A DNA stretch of 64,000 bases from assembly GCA_942159475.1 (NCBI GenBank), contig OW804096.1, positions 127,214,941 through 127,278,940 of the forward strand, given 5' to 3'. The position numbers and the translations under genes are program-made. The stretch comes from Sthenelais limicola. Lineage: Eukaryota; Annelida; Polychaeta; Phyllodocida; Sigalionidae. Within the stretch, counting starts at the first letter, position 1, and each line of letters opens with the position of its first letter. This document shows positions 12,201 to 22,601 of this stretch, piece by piece. The notes below the pieces were generated by a model. The model was not told where the DNA came from and did not search any database. It worked only from the letters and a program-made list of their open reading frames with translations.

Positions 12201-15200
12201 TTGAAGGGGAATGTAAATATTACGTCCTCCTTCATTGGAAATGCTTCTATCTTTAATACATATCGAACATGAAAATATCTTTGATGTTTTAACATTAAAC
12301 AAAAAACGTATTAGGGTATTTTGATTATACTCATGAAATTGGAAAATTCCATGTTCTATTTCATAGCTTCAATATATGACAAATGATCGCTTCAATTTAT
12401 AATATTAGAAGTATTAAAGTTAAATTAAAAACAAAGCCTATCTGCCATTTTACTTTATATTTGAGGCAAGATTCTTTATTAACAGGCCAATGACATTACC
12501 TCCCTTGCTAGGTATAACTGGACTACTTTTGTGCAGTTCGTTGAGCCCTTGGAAGAGGGAGTGTACATGTATAGAGAGAACCTCATGTGTATGTGGACCT
12601 ATTAGTTATGAAGTGTCTACCTGAATAGATGTAGTACCAATGGACAATGTTGAATGAGGTGAGAAGTTTATTTCTCTTGACCATTTATGAGGTACTGGAC
12701 AAAGATCACATTAGCAGATCTGTCAACAACAGAAGATTACAGATTACAGATTGAAGCATAATCATCAATCAGAACTCCCATTAAATTGGTTAGATGAATA
12801 AGCAATTAACTTTGCTTTTTACTGAGAAGCAATTAAATTAATACCTGGTCCTGCCATATATACCACTCAAATATTTCGGATAAAAGGATATACCCATCTC
12901 ACTTGTCAGTGACTTTCCTTTTGGTGTGAGACTTTCTGACATGCAGGCGATAACGTCAAACATAGAGTGGAAATAGTTGCTACCAGATATGGATTATATG
13001 TCACAACATCACCCTAGGTGCTTTATGGATAACCTGTCTACTGTGTTGGTATAAATATAGACCCACAATCATCTTTACTGCCATGGTTACCTTTGAGGCC
13101 CATCTTCACTGACTGTTTTGGACTTTGTGTGGCCTCTGGTTAGTGGACCCCATCAGTTAGAATGGTCATGATGTGGGGTTGGCTCACTTTGAGTGGCAGC
13201 CTGCCCGACCAACCACGCAGAGAGCTCGCCGAGAAATACTTGTGTCGGAGTCGGAGTCTATTTGTTCAAACATATTGAATCTGACAGTCGGTGACTGATG
13301 TACTGAACTTCCCTGGCGATTCAATCCAAGAGCGACCAGTGTGTTTTATCCTTCTTTGGTATCGGCTGGGCTTGTATCCACGGGCGTCCACTTCCCACCG
13401 TTGATTCACTGTCCAATGCCAGGGGCGGAGTAGATCGGGCAGTAATTGAGTTAGTAGGGAGCTGCTCAACTCTAGTGTCTAAGAGTGATTTGATTCACGA
13501 ATGCAGGGTCAATGTATGAAGATGGCGAAAGACTTCCTCCGCTGGCCCATAATGGATCAGGGGGTGTCTTCAACTCCAGTCTCATCAACAAGCTGAAACA
13601 AGACAATCTCTGGCCTGTATAAAAGGAGGCTGAACCAGTGACTTGTTCTAAACACGTGAACACACTTAACATGACCCATCGCCACCGAGTAACTTTTAAC
13701 AAAGGAATCCGCTTAGGGTTACCGTGTTAAAGGCAAGCTTAAGATCCTTAACAAAGTTTCCATGCCATAGTACTTGAAGGTACTTGGGCGGGTTGAAATT
13801 TAATTTTGCAATGTTTGTAAGGCATCTGAGTGTGGGTACATGTAGGAGATCAAACAACTTGGGCTGAGGTACTCTTCAACGAGAGAGGGGGATGGGTTGG
13901 AATACCGACTGATCAGCCTCTGCGGTAGGTCCCGACAAGTAGGTAATGGAAGATTGAGTGTACGACTTCCAATATTTGGCTTAGATCTTGTCAGATCCAA
14001 AGCCAACACAGGTATTGACAAGGAGTCAGAGGTCTATGGAAATAGTCTCACCTGACTGGGGGTATTATGAAACTTTACAAGGCCATATATGCAGGTGTTC
14101 CAAGCTAATACTATTATCACCTTGTAGCTTATCAATTTGGCAGCTTTGAGAAAATATCCCATATTACACAAATAATATGGAGATGGATTATCAAGTGACT
14201 TTTAGGACTCAGGTAATTACAGGAACATATTGACAGCATTAAGCCACCACCGTAGTTTGTTTGCAGACACTATTTGACTAATTTTACCCAACCAATAGGT
14301 TTTGTCATGCATGGAATGAGATTGGATCTTACAAGAGTTAGCTACAGTTTGCAGAGATCAAGATCATTGTAAATGAAATAAAAACAAAACGGTTTTGGGC
14401 CGATTTGGGTGAGGAAACGTACTGCAGTATTCCTGAATGTAAACTTACATATACAAATCTGGGCATTTCATGTTTATCGTCGTTCTCCTCCCTCACCCAA
14501 CTCTCCCTCATTGTCCCCCTTTCATGCACTTCTTCCGTGGCTCATTTTGTCCTAATTTGTTTTTCAAGTCTCGTAAAACCATTATAATCTATCACACATT
14601 GGGTATTTCTTGGAATGCATTTCATGGAATTCGACATTCATGATACCCAGGGGCACGTTGGAAGACTAACTTAGCATACTAGGTTAATGACACCTATCTT
14701 TGAAAAATTACAAATAAGGATTATCATTATTATCACAATTTACCATCCAAAGTTGTTGTGTTCTCTGCGTTGGAAAGGTGGCATAATTGGTTCTGATTGA
14801 CGCTATATTTGATGATAAAGGTTCTCTCTTTAAAGAAATATAATCAACCACCATTGTGGTAGTTATAAATGATGGGGGTCACAATAGAGTGCCATTGGCA
14901 TCAACCCCAAGAAGCTTGCTGTATATAAGGATAGCTATATGTAGTATTTTAGTGCAAAAGGAACGGCAGCGAAAGAACCTAGAATAGCATAACGTCAATG
15001 ACGCTTCTAAGGAAGGGTGGGCAGGGCCCAGCTCCTGAGTGAGTTTGAGCACATCTTTTATGACACCTGCCACTAGGTCAGTGATGGAAGGTGATGTGTA
15101 TGGAGAGTGAGAGGAGAATAGCATCTTTCCTGATTGATTACATGGCCGGTACTTAGACCTAGTTTTGACATTGTTCTTTTACCGTATTCTCTCTCCTAAG

Positions 15201-18200
15201 CTTGCCACATAGGATACAGGTATATAGGCCCCTTTCTTTGCAGGTTTCATTGTTACCTTTTCAGCTATAATTTTCAGAATGTACAGTCAAGCGTTCTAAA
15301 TAGATTGAACAAGATTAGATACAAAATTCATAAGAAAAAACATATAAATTTATTATATATCCTCTATTACTCAACTTTGGTGAAGGGTCTGGCGACTCTT
15401 ATAATACGCACATTTTCTTCTTCAAAGCTGAAATAGATATGAGCAATATGAATAGACATTACACAATTATTTGAATAGAAATAGATCATGCAAACTCTTT
15501 CATTTACACGTCATACTATTACAAGCGCAGAACGCAATAATGGACACGCGTTAGCAAAGGGATATGACAGACAAGGTAGCATACAATTCGTATTGTTCAG
15601 TCAGGATTCTACCAATGATACATTCTCACGATATATACAACATGTAGTGCGTTTCTTCGAATTCACCAGGAGTTTCCATCAACATGGGATCGGTTCTTCC
15701 CATGCATGTCATACTGATTAGTGCTTCATTTCCACAACCCGACCCACTGAGTCATAACATAGGGCCTATCCCAGGGACAGATGCATTTCCTTTAATGCAT
15801 ATTGGTTGTAATGTATACTTGATGTCCAAAGGGGCGAAGCACCCAGGAAAATTGGCTTTCCTGCAAGCTCTTAACCCTTAAATGAACATGGTCTCACCGG
15901 GTGCAGCAATTCGCCCTGATCAATCGCTTGACGATGGATTCGTGATATTTCTCTACATGCAGACGATTCATTTTATGTGCCATTTTCCGAGCAGAGCAGT
16001 GGTTTCGTTATTAAACAAGACATTATTATTGAACTTGATAAAGTGCTTAGCGGGAATTCATCACGCGGGGTCTCGTGCAAATTTGAATTTATGCACAAGA
16101 ATGATGAGTGGTGAGAATACAAGCTGACGTGTTGTGCATTCCACTAATGTCAACGGTCGTATATCATAACATGACGAATGCATTATCAGATTTAGTCCCT
16201 TGTTGAAATACACTTGAGTTGACCGAGATATCACATAAACTATTCCAACAATATCAAACGTTTCCCTCACTGTGTATAGCTTGAGTCCTTCTTTATTATA
16301 ACTGACATGTGAACATCAGATATAGGGAATTAGAGCTTCCGTTACTATGATAGGTATATATATTTCTTACCAGGAAATAGAAATAATACAGTATGCGACA
16401 TGTTCGAAGGAGTCCTCTTCATATTGCCAACAATACGTTTCGCAGGAGTTCAATTATAAACCTAAGCTGCATGTGGAAATCTCAGCTGATTGAAAACGCC
16501 AGGCCATCTTTTGTTAAGCTGGATATGACGAAGCTAATTATGTCATAACCCTTATCTATCTATATACTTCTCATATAATTCATAGTAACTTAAGAAATAA
16601 TAGAATATGAGCCTTGAATTCGCCAGTTCTGGATATCTGTATTGGATTGGATTGTGGAATCTGACAGTGGACAGCCCCATCAAAAGTAATATCAGTTACC
16701 TATTTGTTTGTTGTGGTCAGGATGTAAACATTTGAAATACCTCTTTCTGAATTAGAAATACATTCGATCATCCTTAGAAGAGGGGCAATTAGCTACATAA
16801 GCTATATATGGCTGTTACCTATAGCGGCAATCAAATGGAAGTAAGGTATGCAATGTTGGAACTACATACTTGGGATCCGTTACTCATTGCATTTATGATA
16901 GTTTACATTAATGAAATTATTTTGGACGCCTCACACCCAATACAAGTTTACTCTTAAGATAAAATTCCAAAATTGGTCATCCTGCAGCACATATGATTTA
17001 AACAAGATACAGTGTTGAACTAACATCCGAACACTACTGAAATCCACTTGGAAGAAATTGTAATAAGCTTGATAGTGTAAACACTGTGTCTCAGTTGATC
17101 TTGGAATTAAAAATGGGACTGCTTGTTAAGGATCAAACAGCAGGCGACGGAACGACGACAAACCCCATTATAACAGGACTCTGAAGAAACTCCCAGAAAG
17201 CAGGGAACGCGTCCTTGATTAATACAGACGGTCTTTTATTAATTTGTTTCAAATACTGAAGGCTGGGATGGGAATCGGAAGGAAGAATATGAGGCTTTCT
17301 AACAACATGTCTAACTCGTGATGGTGCAAAGTCATTATAGTGGAACATTTCTCAAATACTTCTTGGGACATTCATATGAAGCACTACAATCTCCCACCAC
17401 AATACATGCACATATATATACATGTATATATAATACAGGTATGTTTGCATGGGTATACATGTATGTAAGTATGTTCATATAATGTATACAATGATCTGTC
17501 CCACCGTTGGCGAGGATTCGACTTGATAAGCAATGTTTTTAATGAGGCTTCTACGCCATTTTAGCCATCTAGAATAGGTTTCTGTGGTGGGACATAACCA
17601 GTTGGGATCCCAATTGTATGATGTGCGATTGTGCGATGAATGTTTCGAAAAATGTGACATTTCAAACAACCTTCTCTCATATATTAAAGAAGCGAAGCTT
17701 CACAATTTATTCCTTGAATCTTCTACCGCGAGCACATATCTCTATATTTAAATAATGTTGCTGTATTATAATTATCATTGTACGTTGTGTGTGCCTTATT
17801 GTCATATAAAGTTACTGTCGTTTACTGAAGATACGCTGTATAAATATACTGAATTAAGAAATGAGTATACGCGCATGCATGTATGTGGATAGATATAGTA
17901 TATATACGTGCAGGTAGATTTTTATGTATAGTTATATTCGCTTTGTAGCATGATCAGCTTGTTTGATCTATACGATTGCATTACCCAAAGGGTAATACTT
18001 CAAAATATCGAGGAAATGAATGTCAGTTACAATTCCCAGTTGTCATGCTTTCAGCCATTGCGGTAGCTCGGTGTGGCGCAATTGTACAACACGGGCAAAT
18101 CAATGTTGTCACCATGATTTGGATTGTTGCAATCGATATCAATCACCGTCGTCAGTGGCTCCAATCAATTTAGAATCAGAACAGTAGGGACTGCCTTGAT

Positions 18201-20854
18201 AAGAGGCATTCCTTCATTTTATACTCCCATGTGCTTTGATAGGTAGCTTTCTTGATTCGATACCAATGTATTAAACATTAATCTCCCAGATGTTGATAGA
18301 TTATACCCATCCTTCCCAGACTATGTATTAGGCTAAAGCCATTGTAGCCGATTGAAGAATTGGAAAATTGGTATAAAATGCAAATAGGTAATGTTCATGA
18401 TATGGAGTTTATATAATCGCGTGTGTATCCTCCTTGTTCCCGGAGAGTGGTACATTGATTTGTTGTCTTCCTACTTCATTTTGACCGAGGTGATCAATCA
18501 GGATTAACAGAACTAAGGATCATCTTCTACGTATGTTTCACTCCGCTAATCCCTATCGGCAAAAGTCCTCTTCATCATGAATGGATTTTGAGGCAAACCG
18601 TTATGCCATTGTAGTTGTATACCATTTATGATAGTAACTTTAAAAAGTTATCTGCTGAGGAATTAACTATAAAGTCCTTTGCAAGTTATGATAAAAATAG
18701 TCTATACCTAATACAATGAATAACATTGTTTGCGTTATATTTCATCAACCGCAAGAAAATGATTGATCTAACTAATAATGTTAAAATGCTTTTAAAAGCA
18801 AGAGTTGTCTTTAAGGAAATATCTTATTAAATGCTTCGTTCTTCTGATACCTGCATGTATTCCATTGCTAATGAAATAAAACCTTTTTTGGATTATAAAT
18901 CATCGTGTTCAAGAACATGATTGATTTGACTATATATACATGTCAAAACGTTTTTAACCTAAAAGTTACCGTTATGTTAGTATATCTAGATGATTCGTTC
19001 TTCTGGACCACACTTATTCTCTTATAGTCTCCACATCCCAGTTCTAAAATCGTATCAATCTACCTTAGTCAACACCAAGACAATCCCCCATCTCCTGTAT
19101 TCAATACGCATCACAACAGACGGGGTGTGCCGCAAACATTCCCTCTCTTCAAATATACTGTAGCAAATCTGAGGAAATGGAGATTGTTTGGGATCCATAG
19201 CAGTTTCATGTTTAAGTATATATGTAGTTATTAACTCTACATTCTGGTGATGAATACCTATTCTCTGGCATATTCTGGAAAAGTACGGTGGCTTCCTTAT
19301 TTAAAGTTATGTGTATATATGTGCAGCAAGCAATATACCAAAGTTCTGCAAGATGTATCGTATATATATATATATTATAACCAAAGGGATGTACGATAAG
19401 CATGATAAATTCCATTCATTCCACCTTGTGCAGACATGCATGCCTCTCATCATCTTATTTGGAGCAGAGGATTGTACTATATACTTTGGTCTGATCACAT
19501 AAGCTCGGAACTGTTATTCCAGTAATCGCCTTTCCTTACCTGATTACGGTTAATTACTTCATATTTCATTGTTCTGATCAGCTACAGGTAGCAAACCTCT
19601 TATTTCATATATTTTCCCATGCATTGTAGGATCAAATGATAAATTTAGGAGGACAGTCAAGCACAAACTTAACGGATTCCCTTCCATGCAACTTCCATGC
19701 ATCATATGTCTAATGATATTCATCATGGGTAGAAACTTCGTATAAAAGTGAATACATAAATAAAAAACCTTTGTTTTGATTACTTAGTCTGGTAAAAGAC
19801 ATATAAACCGAGACCATAACCAATAGCATGTTCTACATCATGTTCAGGTTTGCTACATTATTCTCAGGAGCCTCGTATAATTATCGATTCCATGTCTGTT
19901 CAAGGTTATAGAGATAGCAACAATATTATTACTATTACTGCAAACTTCAGATAAGTGAAACGTTAGTAGTGCCTTGGTATATTCTTGGATTATTCAACTG
20001 ATGGTGAATATTTAATTACAACTGTTCAGTGACCCTTTATGCGCTCTATTGGCGTTTACACTGGTGAAATAAAAATCTCATGGAACAAGACAGAAAAAAT
20101 GAATATACATGGATCTGAGCCCACCCAGGCAGGATTAGGATTAGAAAGTTTATGACTTATATGTATACATGTAAGATTCGTAGACAGAATGATATGTACC
20201 ACATGCTATTGGAATCAAATTAATGTATACAAAGCCTTTGTATCCAAGGCCAAACTATATGCGACTTTGAAAACTTAACATTATACTTTGATTTAAGTGT
20301 AAACATGATATGTTACACTATTAGTCATCCCCTGTTCTGAAATGCCAAGAACATCAAATTCCACCTGGTGAAGTTTCTTTGATACCATAATTTTCTCTAT
20401 AGTTTGCATGACAGGTACAGCCATGCTTTATTTTCTTTCAAATAGTAGTAAGTTATTCCACCTAGCCTTGGTGATGCCCAAATGGATAATGCTGATTGAT
20501 TTTACACTTACTGCATACGTTGTCCCGTGGGATTAATCTTGATGATAAGAAATACCTCACTCCCGAGATTATCCTTTATAATGAGATATTTTTTTCTCTG
20601 TTTATATTTGTGCTTTTCTGGACTGGTTACATGCAATTGAGTAGAAATGTGTCTGGGAAGATGTACTTCATGCAATCTATGCCTTAATTAATCTCACCCT
20701 GACCTTCCTGAAGCAAATAATTCAACACCCTCGAACAATGCTGATTTTCCCCCCTTACACAATCAGTATGTACATGTACTGAAATTTGATACCAAATAAG
20801 CTGAAGTAATACTTTCTACTACACTGTTATATCATAGCTATCCAGCTATGATAC
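9203..20854. other. Long intronic stretch without recognised genes
   Basis: AT-rich sequence with scattered frames of at most about 133 codons, none recognisable. A less AT-rich block at about 13140-13720 contains TATAAAAGG at 13618-13626. A TA microsatellite lies at 19361-19375. The last bases (20831-20852) are a perfect inverted repeat where the LTR element has inserted. I see no RNA gene or further paired terminal repeats. Confidence 0.4.
19361..19375. repeat. TA microsatellite
   Basis: An uninterrupted run of TA dinucleotides. Confidence 0.8.
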
Positions 20855-20885
20855 TGTTATAGGATAGCTTATTTGATTGGTATAG

Positions 20886-20903
20886 GGGTGACGATCGTCA
20901 CCC
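20886..20903. promoter_or_regulatory. Perfect 18-bp palindrome in U3 (GGGTGACGATCGTCACCC)
   Basis: The palindrome contains two inverted GTCACCC half-sites. GTCACCC recurs in the 17-bp tandem repeat at 20989-21022, giving four half-sites upstream of the TATA box. A dimeric DNA-binding protein is a reasonable but untested inference. The 3' LTR carries the same palindrome at 28753-28770. Confidence 0.5.
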
Positions 20904-20988
20904 AGGTATGTTAGTTATGTGTTCTGGGGTTCATTGAGTCTGCTCCTAAATGTGTCAACACCCCATTACTTTAGGTATGGGGACGAGG

Positions 20989-21022
20989 GGACGAGCCGTC
21001 ACCCAGGACGAGCCGTCACCCA
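20989..21022 (+). repeat. Perfect tandem repeat, 2 x 17 bp, in U3
   Basis: The unit is GGACGAGCCGTCACCCA, repeated without change 62 bp upstream of the TATA box. It is also present in the 3' LTR. Confidence 0.9.
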
Positions 21023-21083
21023 TGTTAAACCGTCCCCCTTCTTTTATGGTTATTTTATGAGTATTTTATGTGTTCTTCTTGAG

Positions 21084-21090
21084 TATATAA
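21084..21090 (+). promoter_or_regulatory. TATA box of the LTR promoter (TATATAA)
   Basis: It lies 252 bp upstream of the gag ATG and 78 bp upstream of AATAAA, a normal arrangement for an LTR. Transcription is expected to start about 25-30 bp downstream, near 21112. Confidence 0.75.
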
Positions 21091-21167
21091 GGCTCACTGT
21101 GAGTCGTGTAGATTTGTCATTTACCATCTTGACCCTTCCCTGGATACTTGTACTGGATTTAACTTGG

Positions 21168-21173
21168 AATAAA
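21168..21173 (+). terminator. Polyadenylation signal AATAAA in the 5' LTR
   Basis: A canonical signal inside the presumed R region. The 3' LTR copy at 29035-29040 is the one expected to end the element transcript. Confidence 0.7.
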
Positions 21174-21335
21174 ACCTGACTACTTTGGAAACTTACTTAC
21201 TCGCTTCTACTCTTTCTTAGCGCGCTCCAACTCGCCGACCAAGGTCACTAAGACCCCATCTACCTCCTCCAGGGGGACGACTAAGCTTTTCTCTAAGTAA
21301 ATCGCCACGCTACCACGTTCTAGATCTACATAGGA

Positions 21336-22601
21336 ATGGCCCATGAGTCTACTCTCTCTCAGGAATATTTGCGGGACGAGTCTAATACCGGTAGTTTAAG
21401 TTCCAATAGCTCTAATAGTAATCAACCTAATTCTTTAATTAATCAACAACCAAAGGAGGACGAGCCAAACCGCAACATTGGTGGCAGCGGTGGGGATCTA
21501 CCTGGAAGAAGGAAATCTTCAGATACAGATAGTAACCCCCTGGCTCTATCATCCTCCCTGGAAATTACAGTTAATCCAAGATTAAGGGAAGAGTGGGAAA
21601 TGGCTCGATCAAACGAAGCAGCCAGGATTAATGTAATGGGAAGTGCATCGGATGCAGAACCTGGACCTTTTGATAGAGATAGGGTAGCCAGGCCTGAAAG
21701 AAATCATGGATTAAACATGGATGACGACGAGGTGGAGAGACGTCCCAACATGGATAGGGGACGAGGGAGAGCTGACATGCATGGATACCAATGGGGGCAG
21801 CGACAAGGTCGCAAGGTCAAAACTGCACCAAGATCCTACGATGGTTCAACATCACTCAATGATTTCTTAAATCACTTTAGGGTGGTAGCCGACCTTAATG
21901 GATGGTCGAACAGGGAGTGCGCCTTATATTTGGGAGCCAGTTTGGATGGATCCGCCCTCGCCATACTAGATAAGGTTGACCTTGACGACAGAGATAGCTT
22001 TCTACAACTTGTACAGGAGTTGGAAAAGCGCTATCAGCCTGCAGATCAATTAGCCTTGTACAGGACTCAACTGAGATTGAAGAAGCAAGGCAAAGATGAA
22101 GCTGTTAATGACTTAGCTGATGAGCTAGAGAGGATGGTACGCCTGGCATATCCACGAGTCGATAGAGAAGTGAGGGATGATCTCAGTAGAGATGCTCTAA
22201 TTGCTGCACTCAAAGATGAGAAACTCAGACAGTGGACAGTGCAGGCCCGCCCCCGATCATTTGCTGAGGCTAGGGCTGCTGCTTTGCATGGTGAAGCTTT
22301 TCACCATGCTGAACGAGACAGACCATCGCAACCCAAGGCCCAAGGTCATCTCAGGCTGACCACTGCCGACGACAAACCACCACAGGTAGCATCTCAGTTC
22401 GAACAGATATTGGGAAAAATATTAGATCGACTGAGTAAGATGGAAAGTGGACCCCATCAGTCAGCACCACCTCGTAACATGTATCATTCTAGACCTAGGG
22501 TGTGCTATCAGTGTGGAGATCCAGGACACTTCCGGAGGGAATGCCCAAATAGACCAGAAGAGGATGGCTCTAGAGGTCAGGGAAACGACAGAGGACAGTA
22601 A
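21336..22601 (+). CDS. gag: Gag polyprotein
   Basis: 421 residues. This is the structural protein that forms the virus-like particle packaging the element RNA. The ATG at 21336 is the first ATG downstream of the predicted transcription start and has G at -3 and +4. It lies inside the 5' LTR, so residues 1-47 are LTR-encoded and residues 48-53 are encoded by the primer-binding site. The N-terminal 160 residues are Ser/Asn- and Arg/Asp-rich and look disordered. Residues about 165-315 resemble the retrotransposon gag (capsid) fold, with a YDGSTSLNDFL start and a helix-rich body. One CCHC zinc knuckle, CYQCGDPGHFRREC (about 390-403), is the nucleocapsid RNA-binding motif. The stop TAA at 22599 lies within the predicted frameshift stem. 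Pol follows in the -1 frame. Confidence 0.95.
   Translation: MAHESTLSQEYLRDESNTGSLSSNSSNSNQPNSLINQQPKEDEPNRNIGGSGGDLPGRRKSSDTDSNPLALSSSLEITVNPRLREEWEMARSNEAARINVMGSASDAEPGPFDRDRVARPERNHGLNMDDDEVERRPNMDRGRGRADMHGYQWGQRQGRKVKTAPRSYDGSTSLNDFLNHFRVVADLNGWSNRECALYLGASLDGSALAILDKVDLDDRDSFLQLVQELEKRYQPADQLALYRTQLRLKKQGKDEAVNDLADELERMVRLAYPRVDREVRDDLSRDALIAALKDEKLRQWTVQARPRSFAEARAAALHGEAFHHAERDRPSQPKAQGHLRLTTADDKPPQVASQFEQILGKILDRLSKMESGPHQSAPPRNMYHSRPRVCYQCGDPGHFRRECPNRPEEDGSRGQGNDRGQ
21479..21494 (+). other. Primer-binding site complementary to tRNA-Leu
   Basis: TGGTGGCAGCGGTGGG starts one base after the LTR. It is the exact complement of the 3' end of animal tRNA-Leu (AAG or TAG isoacceptors, recalled as ending CCCACCGCTGCCA plus CCA). 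It primes minus-strand synthesis. Unusually it is also coding sequence within gag. Confidence 0.85.

Larger units (their letters stand above)
20855..21477 (+). repeat. 5' LTR, 623 bp
   Basis: It starts TGTT and ends AACA. U3 runs from 20855 to about 21112 by inference from the TATA box at 21084. R and U5 follow, with a polyadenylation signal at 21168. The last 142 bases encode the first 47 residues of Gag. Confidence 0.96.

Noticed and set aside
20919..21179. 86-codon open frame repeated in both LTRs (also 28786-29046)
   Set aside because: It spans U3 promoter elements and the TATA box, has no domain, and is duplicated only because the LTRs are. It does contain a hydrophobic run, but nothing supports translation.
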